From Variovorax sp. SG517 (GTDB lineage Bacteria > Pseudomonadota > Gammaproteobacteria > Burkholderiales > Burkholderiaceae_C), in the NCBI RefSeq assembly GCF_013376045.1, contig NZ_JABMJG010000007.1, forward strand, positions 248,001-312,000: a stretch of 64,000 nt of DNA, read 5' to 3'. Positions 42,367-52,626 of this stretch are shown here, in pieces. Numbering within the stretch: position 1 is the first letter of the stretch; each line of letters starts with the position of its first letter. The notes beneath the pieces are model-generated. The model was not told the DNA's origin. It saw nothing but the letters and a program-made list of their open reading frames with translations, and ran no database searches. A program made the position numbers and the translations under genes.

Positions 42367-42923
42367 GGCCACATCCTCTGCAGTTCGCGTTCGCCGTCGA
42401 GGAACTGGTGCTTCAGCGCGGCCAGCACGTGCAGCCCGACGAGCACGTACAGCACGTAGCCGGCCCATTCGTGCACGCCGCCCAGCACGGTGTGCCAGGT
42501 TTCCTTCACCGTCGGCTCGATGGCCATGATCCAGCCGATCCGCGGCCATTCGAAGAGGCCGAAGAGCTGCATCGGGTGCGTGGCGGCGTCCTTCCAGGCC
42601 GAGTCGTGCATCCAGCCCGACAGCGGCAGAAGGATCATCAGCACGTACAGCGCGCCGTGCGCCAGGTGGGCTGCGAAGCGCTCGAAGGCGCCGTAGGAGC
42701 CCGGCATGGCCGGCGGCTTGTGCGTGGCGCGCCAGAGGATGCGCATGATGACCAGGCCCAGCACCGTGATGCCTATGGACTTGTGGGTGTCGACGGCCGG
42801 GCGCACCCACTCGTCGGGATAGCGGTCGACCAGCAGGATCAGCGCGATGTTGATGATCATGAGCACCGCGATCAGCCAGTGCAGCGCGATCGCGGTTCGG
42901 GTGTAGCGGGTTTGTGCGAGCAT
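42363..42923 (-). CDS. Cytochrome b561-family membrane protein
   Basis: 186-residue inner-membrane di-heme protein with four helices. Candidate heme ligands are in ALHWLIA (H19), VDTHKSIG, HLAHGALY and GLHVLAALKHQFL. It likely passes electrons from quinol or superoxide to a periplasmic acceptor. Its start region is followed upstream by a perfect dyad, CCGACT-C-AGTCGG (42946-42958). Coupled downstream to the hydrolase. Confidence 0.92.
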   Translation of the reverse strand: MLAQTRYTRTAIALHWLIAVLMIINIALILLVDRYPDEWVRPAVDTHKSIGITVLGLVIMRILWRATHKPPAMPGSYGAFERFAAHLAHGALYVLMILLPLSGWMHDSAWKDAATHPMQLFGLFEWPRIGWIMAIEPTVKETWHTVLGGVHEWAGYVLYVLVGLHVLAALKHQFLDGERELQRMWP

Positions 42924-42945
42924 GCGGGGAATTTTCGGGCGGGGG

Positions 42946-42958
42946 CCGACTCAGTCGG
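42946..42958. repeat. Perfect 13-base palindrome between cytochrome b561 and glycosyltransferase
   Basis: CCGACT-C-AGTCGG lies 23 bases upstream of the cytochrome gene, in the 146-base divergent region. It could be an operator. The rest of 42924-43069 has no clear promoter. Confidence 0.35.
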
Positions 42959-43069
42959 AAGCGCGTGCGATTGTCCGGGCATTCCCCGGGCTTTTCGAAA
43001 CCGCAGGCCGAGTATTTGCGTATCACGAACCACCAATCGACCGACCGACTGCCGCCCGGGCCACTTCCC

Positions 43070-44527
43070 TTGAACGATCCTCTGCAAAGCGCCTTCCTGG
43101 CCGCGTCGCCGCGCCTGTCTCCCCCCGCCACGCCGCTGCGCAGTTGGCTCATCCACGGGGGCGTGCTCGTGCTGTGGGCGCTGCTCTTCGCCATGGCGTT
43201 CAAGGCCGTCGACGTGGGAGCGTGGTCGGTGGGCGTGGCCTACGTGCTGTACGACACGGTGCTGCTGCTCTTCGTCGCGTGGATGACGCTGCCGATCCTG
43301 CGGCCGCGGCCGGCGCCTTCGCCCGCCGCAGCCGCCCAGCGCAATACGCTGGGCGTGATCGTCGCCTCGCACAACGAGGCCGCCGTGCTGCCGGTGACGC
43401 TGGCCGCCCTGCTCGCCCAGACCGACCTGCCCGACCGCATCGTGATCGCGGACGACGGCTCGAGCGACGGCACGGCCGAACTGCTCACCACCCGCTACGG
43501 GCTCGTCGCTCCCGAGCTCGGCGCGCTGAGCGCCCCCAGCACGCTGCATCCTTCCCTGCGCTGGCTGCGGCTGCCGCACGGCGGCAAGGCGGTGGCGCTG
43601 AACGCGGCCATCCTGTGCATCGACACCGACATCGTGCTCACGGTCGACGGCGACACCCTGCTCGACGGCCGCGCCATCGGCGCCGTGCGCCGCGCCTTCT
43701 CGGAGGAACCGGAACTCGTGGCCGCCACCGGCGTCATCACGCCCGTGTGCAGCCGCACGCTGGCCGGCCGCTGCTTCCAGTGGTTCCAGACCTATGAGTA
43801 CATCCGCAACTTCCTCTCGCGCTACGCATGGATGCGCGTCAACGGCCTGCTGCTGATCTCGGGCGCCTTCGCGGGCTTTCGCACCGAGGCCGTGCGCGCG
43901 GTGGGAGGCTTCGACACCGACTGCCTGGTCGAAGACTACGAGCTCATCCACCGCCTACACCGCCACGCCCAGGCCCACGGCCTGCCGTGGACGGTGCGCG
44001 TGCTCGGCGACGCGCAGGCACACACCGATGCGCCGAGCAGCACCGGCGCCTTCCTGCGCCAGCGCCGCCGCTGGTTCGGCGGCTTCCTGCAGACGCAGTT
44101 CTGGTACCGCGCCATGGTCGGCGACCGGCGCTACGGCTGGCTCGGCGTCGCGATGCTGCCGGTGAAGGCGGTCGACACGCTGCAGCCGCTCTACGGGCTG
44201 GCCGCCTTCGGGCTGCTGCTGGTGTACCTGGCGCGCGGCAACCTCGGCGTGCTGGCGCCGGTGGCCAGCGTGATCGGCGCGAAGATCGTGCTTGACCTCG
44301 TCTTCCACCTGTGGTCGGTGCACCTTTACCGGCGCTGGCTGGGCAACGGCGGCGAAGCCAACTTCGTGCAGGCCTTCGCGGCCGCGCTGGTCGAGCCCTT
44401 CACCTTCCAGATCCTGCGGCACACAGGAGCGGCCTGGGGCTGGTGGACGTTCCTGACGGGTCGCGGCACCTGGGGCCGGCAGACGCGCGTGGGGCTGGTG
44501 GATGCCGACGGCGCGCGGCGCAGCTGA
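43070..44527 (+). CDS. Membrane GT2-family glycosyltransferase (processive type)
   Basis: About 485 residues from a TTG at 43070 (MNDPLQSAFL); the frame is open further upstream but overlaps the divergent promoter, so this start is a judgement. Two N-terminal helices (27-47, 53-75) precede a catalytic domain with ADDGSSDGT at 127-135, DGDT at 193-196, VEDYE near 287 and QRRRW at 331-335, the D,D,D,QxxRW set of cellulose/chitin/PNAG synthase relatives. Three or so helices follow (VDTLQPLYGLAAFGLLLVYL and others). The polymer is unknown; no partner genes are nearby. Confidence 0.87.
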   Translation: MNDPLQSAFLAASPRLSPPATPLRSWLIHGGVLVLWALLFAMAFKAVDVGAWSVGVAYVLYDTVLLLFVAWMTLPILRPRPAPSPAAAAQRNTLGVIVASHNEAAVLPVTLAALLAQTDLPDRIVIADDGSSDGTAELLTTRYGLVAPELGALSAPSTLHPSLRWLRLPHGGKAVALNAAILCIDTDIVLTVDGDTLLDGRAIGAVRRAFSEEPELVAATGVITPVCSRTLAGRCFQWFQTYEYIRNFLSRYAWMRVNGLLLISGAFAGFRTEAVRAVGGFDTDCLVEDYELIHRLHRHAQAHGLPWTVRVLGDAQAHTDAPSSTGAFLRQRRRWFGGFLQTQFWYRAMVGDRRYGWLGVAMLPVKAVDTLQPLYGLAAFGLLLVYLARGNLGVLAPVASVIGAKIVLDLVFHLWSVHLYRRWLGNGGEANFVQAFAAALVEPFTFQILRHTGAAWGWWTFLTGRGTWGRQTRVGLVDADGARRS

Positions 44528-44531
44528 AACG

Positions 44532-45359
44532 TCAGGCGCCGAAGCGGAAGCTCGACACCACCAGTCCGCCCATGAACGCGTCCTCGTGATAGACGCGCTC
44601 GCCGGCCTCGCCCTCGGCGGCGCCGACGGCCACCATCAGCGGAATCAGGTGTTCCTCGCGTGGATGCGCCATGCGCGCCGCGGGGGCTGACTCCCAATCG
44701 AGCAGCTGCGCGCTGCGCTCGCCGGCGGAGCTCTTCGCCACCGCGGCTTCGAGCCAATCGTCGAAAGCCTTCGACACGCCATGCGCCTGCGGGCCGAAGT
44801 TGCGCAGGTTGTGATAGCTCAGCCCGCTGCCGACGATCAGCACGTTCTCGTCGCGCAGCGGTGCGATCGCACGGCCCAGCGCGAGGTGCTCGGCGGGGTC
44901 GAGGCCGCGGCGCAGCGACAGCTGCACCACCGGTACGTCGGCCTTGGGGTAGATCGCGGCCATCGGCGAGAACATGCCGTGGTCGTAGCCGCGCTGGGGG
45001 TCGATCTGCACCGGCAGGCCGGCGGCGGCGATGAGCGACTGCACGCGCTGCGCCAGTTCGGGCGAACCGGGCGAGTCGTAGTGCACCTCGTAGGTGTGAG
45101 GAGGGAAGCCGCCGTAGTCGTAGATCATGGGCGGCTTGGGGTTGCCCTGCACCGTGAAGGCGGGCGCCTCCCAGTGCGCCGACACCATCAGGATGGCGGC
45201 GGGGGTGCGGCCGATCTGGCGCGGCATGTCGGCCAGCGAGGCTTCGAGCCGGTCGTAGGTCGGGCCCATTTCCTTCTTCATCCAGGGCCAGGGGCCGCCG
45301 CCGTGCGAAATGAAGTACGTGGGCAGGCGCGGCGAAACAGCGGTGTTGTCGTGGGTCAA
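44532..45359 (-). CDS. LigB-type (DODA) extradiol dioxygenase
   Basis: 275-residue class III extradiol dioxygenase of the YgiD/4,5-DOPA type. Metal ligands are expected in FISHGGGPW, VSAHWEAP, GYDHGMFSP and GSGLSYHNL. A TTG start at 45359 is chosen because AAGGAG lies seven bases upstream, whereas in-frame ATGs at 45398 and 45431 have none. The start lies in one arm of a nine-base dyad. Divergent LysR at 45476 probably regulates it. The aromatic substrate is unknown. Confidence 0.88.
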   Translation of the reverse strand: MTHDNTAVSPRLPTYFISHGGGPWPWMKKEMGPTYDRLEASLADMPRQIGRTPAAILMVSAHWEAPAFTVQGNPKPPMIYDYGGFPPHTYEVHYDSPGSPELAQRVQSLIAAAGLPVQIDPQRGYDHGMFSPMAAIYPKADVPVVQLSLRRGLDPAEHLALGRAIAPLRDENVLIVGSGLSYHNLRNFGPQAHGVSKAFDDWLEAAVAKSSAGERSAQLLDWESAPAARMAHPREEHLIPLMVAVGAAEGEAGERVYHEDAFMGGLVVSSFRFGA

Positions 45360-45433
45360 GTCGATGCTCCTTGAAAGCGTTGCATCGACTCTAGACATTT
45401 CCCCGTAAGAAATCGACAGGCTACGATGCATCG
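45359..45433. promoter_or_regulatory. Dyads between dioxygenase and LysR genes
   Basis: AGTCGATGC (45359-45367) and GCATCGACT (45382-45390) are perfect nine-base arms around the dioxygenase ribosome site. CGATGCATCG (45424-45433) is a perfect ten-base palindrome with the same half-site GATGC/GCATC. The repeated half-site suggests LysR binding at two places, one of them able to hide the dioxygenase start in mRNA. Confidence 0.55.
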
Positions 45434-45475
45434 AATCAGTTCCTGCCAGGAAATCTTCGAGAAGGACGTTCTCTC

Positions 45476-46435
45476 ATGGACCGGATGACCAGCCTGCGGG
45501 TGTTCCGCGAAGTCGTGGAAGCGGGCAGCTTCGTGGCGGCGGCCGAGCGGCTGGGCATGTCGCCGCCGATGGCCAGCAAGCATGTCGCTCAGCTGGAGAA
45601 GTCGCTGGGCGCGCGGCTGCTGCACCGCTCCAGCCGCCACCTGAGCCTGACCGAGGCCGGCACTGCCTGGTACGAGCAGAGCCGCCGCGCGCTCGACCTG
45701 CTCGACGCGGCCGAGGCCGCCATCGGCCAGGCGCACGACACGCCACGCGGCCAGCTCAAGGTGAGCGCGCCCGTGTGGTGCGCCACGCCGCGCTTCGCCC
45801 GAGTGCTGGCCGACTACAGAGAGAAGTACCCCGAAGTGCTGGTCGACATGCATCTGGAGAACCGCAAGGTCGATCTGGCGGCCGACGGCTACGACCTCGC
45901 GCTGCGCGCCACGCAGGAGCCCTCGCCCGCGCTGATCGCCCGGCCGCTGTGCCGCGTGCCCTTCTTCCTCGCGGGCACGCCGGCCTGCCTGGAGCGCACG
46001 GGCGGCATGCCCTCGGTGCCGGCCGATCTCGCACGGGTGGGCGCGATCGTGCCCAGCTACGTGAACCTGGACAACCTCGCGCTCAAGGGCCCGGGCGGGC
46101 GGATGTTTCCGCTGCGGCTGGTGCCGGCCATGCGCTCGGACGACACCACGCTCACGCTGCATGCGGTGCGCGCGGACATGGGCATCGCCTACATGCCCAC
46201 CTGGCTGATCGACGACGACATCGTGCAGGGCCGCCTGGTGCGGCTGCTGCCGGATTTCGAGGCCACGCCCGTGACGCTCTTCGCGGTGTACACCAGCCGG
46301 CAGTACATGTCGCCCAAGCTGCGTACTTTCATCGACTTCCTGGGCGAAAGGCTGGGCGAGATGGAGCCTGCCGAGCGCTTGCCGAAGAACGCACCTTTTC
46401 GGGGCAAGGTCATGCATGCGCGGCTAAAGTCCTGA
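45476..46435 (+). CDS. LysR-family regulator
   Basis: 319-residue LTTR of the CrgA-like group. The HTH (residues 1-60) contains RVFREVVEAGSFVAAAERLG and SPPMASKHVAQLEKSLGARL. The effector domain starts at LKVSAPVWCATPRF. It is divergent from the dioxygenase and 15 bases before the ABC exporter, so it may share a transcript with the exporter. Confidence 0.92.
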   Translation: MDRMTSLRVFREVVEAGSFVAAAERLGMSPPMASKHVAQLEKSLGARLLHRSSRHLSLTEAGTAWYEQSRRALDLLDAAEAAIGQAHDTPRGQLKVSAPVWCATPRFARVLADYREKYPEVLVDMHLENRKVDLAADGYDLALRATQEPSPALIARPLCRVPFFLAGTPACLERTGGMPSVPADLARVGAIVPSYVNLDNLALKGPGGRMFPLRLVPAMRSDDTTLTLHAVRADMGIAYMPTWLIDDDIVQGRLVRLLPDFEATPVTLFAVYTSRQYMSPKLRTFIDFLGERLGEMEPAERLPKNAPFRGKVMHARLKS

Positions 46436-46450
46436 GCTCTCCGGGAGACT

Positions 46451-48313
<1,863 letters not shown>

Positions 48314-48319
48314 TCTGAA

Positions 48320-48763
48320 TCAGGTCGGGAGAGCGCCGGCCTTGTACTGCGCGGCGAATTCGCCCGACGGCGGGATCGGCTTGATGATGTCGATCAGCAC
48401 GCCGTTCGGGTCGCGCGTGATGAAGTGGCGCTGGCCGAAGGCCTCGTCGCGCAGCGGCAGCAGGATCGGCAGGCCGGCGGCCTTCAGCCGGTCGTGCACC
48501 GCGTCGGGGTCTTCCACCTCGAAGTTCAGCAGCGTGCCGCCCGCCACCTGCCCGCGCGCGGCGGCCGGAATGGTCTCGTGCCGGCCGTCGAGCACGGCGA
48601 GGTTCACCGAAGGCTCGTCCGCCAGTTGCAGGTGCACGTACCAGTCGCTGGTGAACAGTGGCACGAAGCCGAAATGCGCCTTGTAGAAATCCGCCGTTCC
48701 CGCGACGTCGTTGGTCATGAGAACGGGGTAGTAGCTCGTCACCTTCACGATCGATCCTTTCAT
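48320..48763 (-). CDS. VOC-family (glyoxalase/bleomycin-resistance) protein
   Basis: 147-residue protein with two beta-alpha-beta-beta-beta modules. Strand patterns include SYYPVLMTNDVAGTADFYKA at the start and FITRDPNGVLIDIIKPI near the end with the metal Glu position replaced by Asp. Divergent from a TetR gene, with two operator-like sites between, so it is probably induced by a small toxic compound through TetR. Confidence 0.9.
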   Translation of the reverse strand: MKGSIVKVTSYYPVLMTNDVAGTADFYKAHFGFVPLFTSDWYVHLQLADEPSVNLAVLDGRHETIPAAARGQVAGGTLLNFEVEDPDAVHDRLKAAGLPILLPLRDEAFGQRHFITRDPNGVLIDIIKPIPPSGEFAAQYKAGALPT

Positions 48764-48764
48764 T

Positions 48765-48820
48765 TAACATACAGACTGCATGTAAATTGAATATAACTTA
48801 CCGACAGGCTGCATGTAAAT
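48765..48820. promoter_or_regulatory. Two TetR-type operator sites
   Basis: ACAGACTGCATGTAAAT (48771-48787) and ACAGGCTGCATGTAAAT (48804-48820) differ by one base and lie 33 bases apart, three helical turns. Each is the right half of an imperfect palindrome, with left arms ending in TTAACATACAG and TTACCGACAG. One site abuts the VOC start and the other contains the TetR ATG, so repression of both genes is expected. The AT-rich centre (48788-48803) should hold the promoters. Confidence 0.75.
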
Positions 48821-49424
48821 GAGCAAAACCAGTTCCGAAACGGTCAGGACCAACCGCGAACGCACCGAAACCACCCGCCTCGCCCTGCTCGACGCCGCGC
48901 GCGCCCTCTTCGTCGACAAGGGCTACGGCGACACCTCCACGCCCGAGATCGCGGTGGCCGCAGGCATCACGCGTGGCGCGCTATACCACCACTTCACCGA
49001 CAAGCGCGACCTGTTCCGCCAGGTGCTGCTGCGCGAGGGCCAGGCCGTGGCGGCCGACATCGAGGCGGCCGCGCCCGAGCAGCTCTCGGCGCGCGAGGCG
49101 CTGCTCGAAGGCAGCAAGGCCTACCTGAGCGCGATGACGGCACCGGGCCGCACGCGGCTGCTGCTGATCGACGGCCCCGCGGTGCTGGGCATGGAGGAGA
49201 TCGTGGCCATGGACAACGCGACTTCGGCCGCATCGCTTCGCGAAGGGCTGGCGCGTGCCGGCGTGGGCAAGGACGAGGTGTCGCTCGATGCTGTAACGCA
49301 GTTGCTCGCGGCGGCCTTCGACCGGACCGCGCTGGCCATCGATGCAGGCGCGAACGTGGAAGAAACCCGGGCGGCGATGCTGTGGCTGCTGGAACGCACC
49401 CTGGGCCCGGCCAGGAAGCGCTGA
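48819..49424 (+). CDS. TetR-family repressor
   Basis: 201-residue TetR. The HTH is at residues 25-65 (ALLDAARALFVDKGYGDTST, GITRGALYHHFTDKRDLFRQ). The ligand domain is all-helical. ATG 48819 lies in its own operator-like site, which indicates autoregulation. It is expected to control the divergent VOC gene. Confidence 0.93.
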   Translation: MSKTSSETVRTNRERTETTRLALLDAARALFVDKGYGDTSTPEIAVAAGITRGALYHHFTDKRDLFRQVLLREGQAVAADIEAAAPEQLSAREALLEGSKAYLSAMTAPGRTRLLLIDGPAVLGMEEIVAMDNATSAASLREGLARAGVGKDEVSLDAVTQLLAAAFDRTALAIDAGANVEETRAAMLWLLERTLGPARKR

Positions 49425-49560
49425 CGGCCGCCGGCATGCCGGACAAACCCGGTGCGGTGCTTCACACACGCCTACAGCGCCCGCCGCCCCCTGCCGACAG
49501 CGAGGACCCGAAGGAAGCGCAATGCTGAATTCGTCTTCAACACAGCAGAGGAGTCCTCGC

Positions 49561-49635
49561 GTGAATTCCATCATTTACATCGTCGGTCTGGTCGTGGTCG
49601 TCGTCGCCGTGCTCTCGTTCTTCGGCCTCCGCTAG
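49561..49635 (+). CDS. 24-aa membrane microprotein
   Basis: GTG start giving a single hydrophobic helix, MNSIIYIVGLVVVVVAVLSF, and the end FGLR. GAGGAG lies eight bases upstream. An upstream ATG in the same frame (49522) would add 13 non-hydrophobic residues. From memory, very similar short proteins occur widely in Burkholderiales. It probably inserts in the inner membrane; its role is unknown. A terminator follows directly. Confidence 0.7.
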   Translation: MNSIIYIVGLVVVVVAVLSFFGLR

Positions 49636-49654
49636 CCCCGCGCGCATCCCCTCA

Positions 49655-49678
49655 AACGGGGCCGTTCGCGGCCCCGTT
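49655..49678 (+). terminator. Rho-independent-like terminator
   Basis: AACGGGGCC (49655-49663) and GGCCCCGTT (49670-49678) form nine perfect pairs around a six-base loop, followed by CTTCGT. It ends the microprotein transcript. The U-tract is weak. Confidence 0.75.
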
Positions 49679-49718
49679 CTTCGTCGTGCCTGGTCCCGGC
49701 CGCTCGGAACCTGCCGGG

Positions 49719-49724
49719 CATAAT
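49719..49724 (+). promoter_or_regulatory. Possible -10 element (CATAAT) of DUF2868 gene
   Basis: CATAAT lies in otherwise GC-rich DNA after a terminator and 54-87 bases before the possible starts of the next gene. No good -35 is found. Confidence 0.3.
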
Positions 49725-49777
49725 TTGCGCGCCCCTGCGCCGCGCAGGAGCCTCATTGAGCGATCTCCAAGCGATCA

Positions 49778-51205
49778 GTGAGCGATACGACTGGCTGCGA
49801 AGGGACCCTGTTGACCAACACCGCGTTGACCGCGCTGCGCGAACCTGCCTTTCCGGATGCAGTGATCACCGAGGCCATCCGATGGACCGAGCAGAACGGC
49901 CCGCTCGACGACGCGCAGGCCCTGCGCCTGGCGGCCTCCCGCACAGCCGATGCCCACGAAGGGATCACCCAGCGCGCGCTGCTGCTGGGCGAGCGCATCG
50001 GCCTCCAGCCCGAACTCGCACGCGCCCGCCAATGGGCACCCTGGGTGCTGCTTGGGCTCGCGGCGCTGATCGTGATTGCGGGGCTGGGGCTGGCGGGCAA
50101 CGTGGTCGGCGGCGGCGAGCGCCACATCAACGTGATCGTCGCGCTCGCGAGCCTGCTGGGCCTGCACGCGCTCACGCTGCTGATGTGGCTGCTGGGCCTG
50201 TTGTTGCCGCTCGGCTCCGTCAATACCGCTTCGCTCGGCTGGATCTGGCTGTCGCTCACCGCTCGCGTGGCAGGCGGCAAGCGCGGGCAGGCGCCGGTGC
50301 TGGTGCGCGCGGCCACGGGGCTGCTGTCGCGCGCGAAGCTGCTGCCCTGGGCCTTCGGCCTGGTGAGCCACGGGATCTGGTCTCTTTCGTTCACGGTAGT
50401 GCTCGCCGCGATGCTGTTCGCGCTCGCGTTCCGCAGCTACACGCTGAGCTGGGAGACGACGATCCTCGATCCGGAATTCTTCGTGCGCGCGGTGCAGGCG
50501 CTGGGCTGGGCGCCGGCGAAGCTGGGTTTTCCCGTTCCCGATGCCGCCACGGTGATGGCCGCCACCCCCGCCACCCCCGGCGCCGCGGGCCAGCGCACCT
50601 GGGCGCTGTGGCTCACCGGCTGCATCGCGGTCTACGGGCTGCTGCCGCGCCTGTTGCTGGTGCTGCTCAGCGCCGCCGTCCTGCGCAGCCGCCGCAAGGC
50701 GCTGCAGCCCGAATGGCAGGAGCCCTACTACCGCAAGCTGGCGGCCCGCTTCACCGCGCTCGCGCCGGCAAGCATCGTCGATGCCGACCCGGGCCGCCTG
50801 CGCGGCGCCATGCCCGCGAGCCTGCCGGCCTCGCAGCTGCACGACACCCTCTTCGTCATCGGCTTCGAATTGCCGCCGGACATGCCCTGGCCGCCAGCCG
50901 GGCTTCCCGCCGAGTTCGCAGCGCACGCGCAGCGCATCGACGGCAGCGCCCCCGCGCGGCGCGCCCTGCTCGACCAGCTGGCCCAGGCCCGCCCGCGCAC
51001 GGTGATGGTGGTCTGCCATGCCGTGTCAAGCCCCGACCGGGGCACCGAACGCTTCCTGCGCGAGGTGCTGATGCATTGCGGCGAATGCCGCCTCTGGCTG
51101 GCCGGCGCCCCCGATGCCGGCGCCACGCAGCGCTGGCTCGACTGGCTGCGCGACACCGGCCTCGAACGCATCACCGCCAGCGACCGCCCGGACATCGCGC
51201 CATGA
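49778..51205 (+). CDS. DUF2868 membrane protein
   Basis: Up to 475 residues. GTG 49778 is the longest sensible start, but TTG 49811 (MTNTALTALREP) has AAGGGA upstream and may be real. Four hydrophobic segments lie near 87-107, 120-150, 190-225 and 290-325. After the last helix, a cytoplasmic C-terminal domain of about 130 residues includes LHDTLFVIGFELP and RTVMVVCHAVSSPDRGTERF. The stop overlaps the DUF3482 gene (ATGA). The two families travel together in proteobacteria; the function is unknown. Confidence 0.85.
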   Translation: MSDTTGCEGTLLTNTALTALREPAFPDAVITEAIRWTEQNGPLDDAQALRLAASRTADAHEGITQRALLLGERIGLQPELARARQWAPWVLLGLAALIVIAGLGLAGNVVGGGERHINVIVALASLLGLHALTLLMWLLGLLLPLGSVNTASLGWIWLSLTARVAGGKRGQAPVLVRAATGLLSRAKLLPWAFGLVSHGIWSLSFTVVLAAMLFALAFRSYTLSWETTILDPEFFVRAVQALGWAPAKLGFPVPDAATVMAATPATPGAAGQRTWALWLTGCIAVYGLLPRLLLVLLSAAVLRSRRKALQPEWQEPYYRKLAARFTALAPASIVDADPGRLRGAMPASLPASQLHDTLFVIGFELPPDMPWPPAGLPAEFAAHAQRIDGSAPARRALLDQLAQARPRTVMVVCHAVSSPDRGTERFLREVLMHCGECRLWLAGAPDAGATQRWLDWLRDTGLERITASDRPDIAP

Positions 51206-52626
51206 CGCACCAGCCACAGCAAGCCATCCGCATCGCCGTCGTCGGCCACACCAACGCCGGCAAGACCTCGCTGCTGCGCACGCTCACGCGGCGCGTCGAC
51301 TTCGGCGAGGTGTCGCAGCGCCCGGGTACCACGCGCCATGTCGAATCGGTCGATCTCGACGTGAACGGCCAAGCCGCCGTGCGCTTCTTCGACACGCCGG
51401 GCCTGGAAGACGCCGTCGCGCTGCGCGAGCACCTCGCCGGCTTCGATGCGCAGGCAACGCCGCCGGAACGCATCCGCCGCTTCCTGCAGGGCCCCGAGGC
51501 CCACGGGGTGTTCGAGCAGGAGGCCAAGGTGCTGCGCACCATGCTCGACATCGACGCCGCCTTCCTGGTCATCGACGTGCGCGAGCCGGTGCTGCCCAAG
51601 TTCCGCGACGAGATCGAGCTGCTCAACTCCTGCGCGCGGCCGGTGCTGCCGGTGCTCAACTTCGTGCGCGACACCGCCAGCCGCGAGCCGGCGTGGAAAG
51701 AGCTGCTCTCGGCCTACGGCCTGCATGTGCAGGTGCGCTTCGATGCGGCGGCGCCCTTCGTCGGCGCCGAGCAGGACCTGTACGGCGACCTCGCCACGCT
51801 GCTGCGCGATCGGCGCGAACTGCTGCGCGGCGTGGTCGAGGCGCTGGCTTCCGAAGCGGCCGGGCGCCGGCAGTCGGCATGCGCGCGCATCGCCGACCTG
51901 CTGGTCGATGCCGCGGCGGTGCGCCGCACGGTGCCGTCCACCGAGTTCGCCGACGAAGCACGCCGCAAGGCGCTCGTCGCGGCGCTGCAGAAGGCCGTGT
52001 TCGACAAGGCCCAGCGCTGCACCGACGACCTGCTCGCGCTCTACGGCTTTCGCCAGGGCGATACCGACGAGGCGCCGCTGCCGATCATCGAAGGCCGCTG
52101 GACGCTGGACTTCTTCAGCCCCGAGGCGATGAAGGACGCCGGCCTGCGCCTGGGCAAGGGCGCGGTCATCGGCGCGGCGGTGGGCGTGGTGGCCGACCTG
52201 GCCGTGGCCGGCATATCGCTGGGCGCGGGCGCGGCGCTCGGCGGAGCCATCGGCGGCGCGGTGTCGCAGGGCCTGGGGCCGCTCGGGCGCAAGCTGGCCA
52301 ACAAGCTGCGCGACGTGCACGAGCTCACCGTGGAAGACGGCGTGCTCTTCGCGCTGGCCGCGTGGCAGTTGAAGCTGACCCAGGCCCTGGAACTGCGCGG
52401 GCATGCGGCCACGCAGCGCATCACCGCCGAATCGCCCGAGGACGGCGATGCGTCCACGCGCGCTGCCGCCGCCGCGGTGCGCGGCGCGCAGCCGGCGCGC
52501 AACCATCCTGAGTGGGAAGCCGGCGGCATCACGACGCGCAGCTTCTGGCGCCCTTCACCGCAGCGCGAGTCCTTGGTGGCGGAGCTGTCGCTGGCGCTCC
52601 AGCGCGCCTTCGTCGAAGCGCCCTAG
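51202..52626 (+). CDS. DUF3482 GTPase
   Basis: 474-residue TRAFAC-type GTPase. Motifs are Walker A GHTNAGKTS at 15-23, the switch I Thr region QRPGTTRH at 39-46, DTPG at 64-67 and LNFVRD, a degenerate NKxD, near 155. The C-terminal part has a glycine-rich membrane-active helix (GAVIGAAVGVVADLAVAGIS, GAALGGAIGGAVSQGLG near 330-370). This resembles stress or dynamin-like membrane GTPases, but the family is uncharacterised. It is coupled to the DUF2868 membrane protein and overlaps the convergent TRAP gene by four bases. Confidence 0.88.
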   Translation: MTHQPQQAIRIAVVGHTNAGKTSLLRTLTRRVDFGEVSQRPGTTRHVESVDLDVNGQAAVRFFDTPGLEDAVALREHLAGFDAQATPPERIRRFLQGPEAHGVFEQEAKVLRTMLDIDAAFLVIDVREPVLPKFRDEIELLNSCARPVLPVLNFVRDTASREPAWKELLSAYGLHVQVRFDAAAPFVGAEQDLYGDLATLLRDRRELLRGVVEALASEAAGRRQSACARIADLLVDAAAVRRTVPSTEFADEARRKALVAALQKAVFDKAQRCTDDLLALYGFRQGDTDEAPLPIIEGRWTLDFFSPEAMKDAGLRLGKGAVIGAAVGVVADLAVAGISLGAGAALGGAIGGAVSQGLGPLGRKLANKLRDVHELTVEDGVLFALAAWQLKLTQALELRGHAATQRITAESPEDGDASTRAAAAAVRGAQPARNHPEWEAGGITTRSFWRPSPQRESLVAELSLALQRAFVEAP

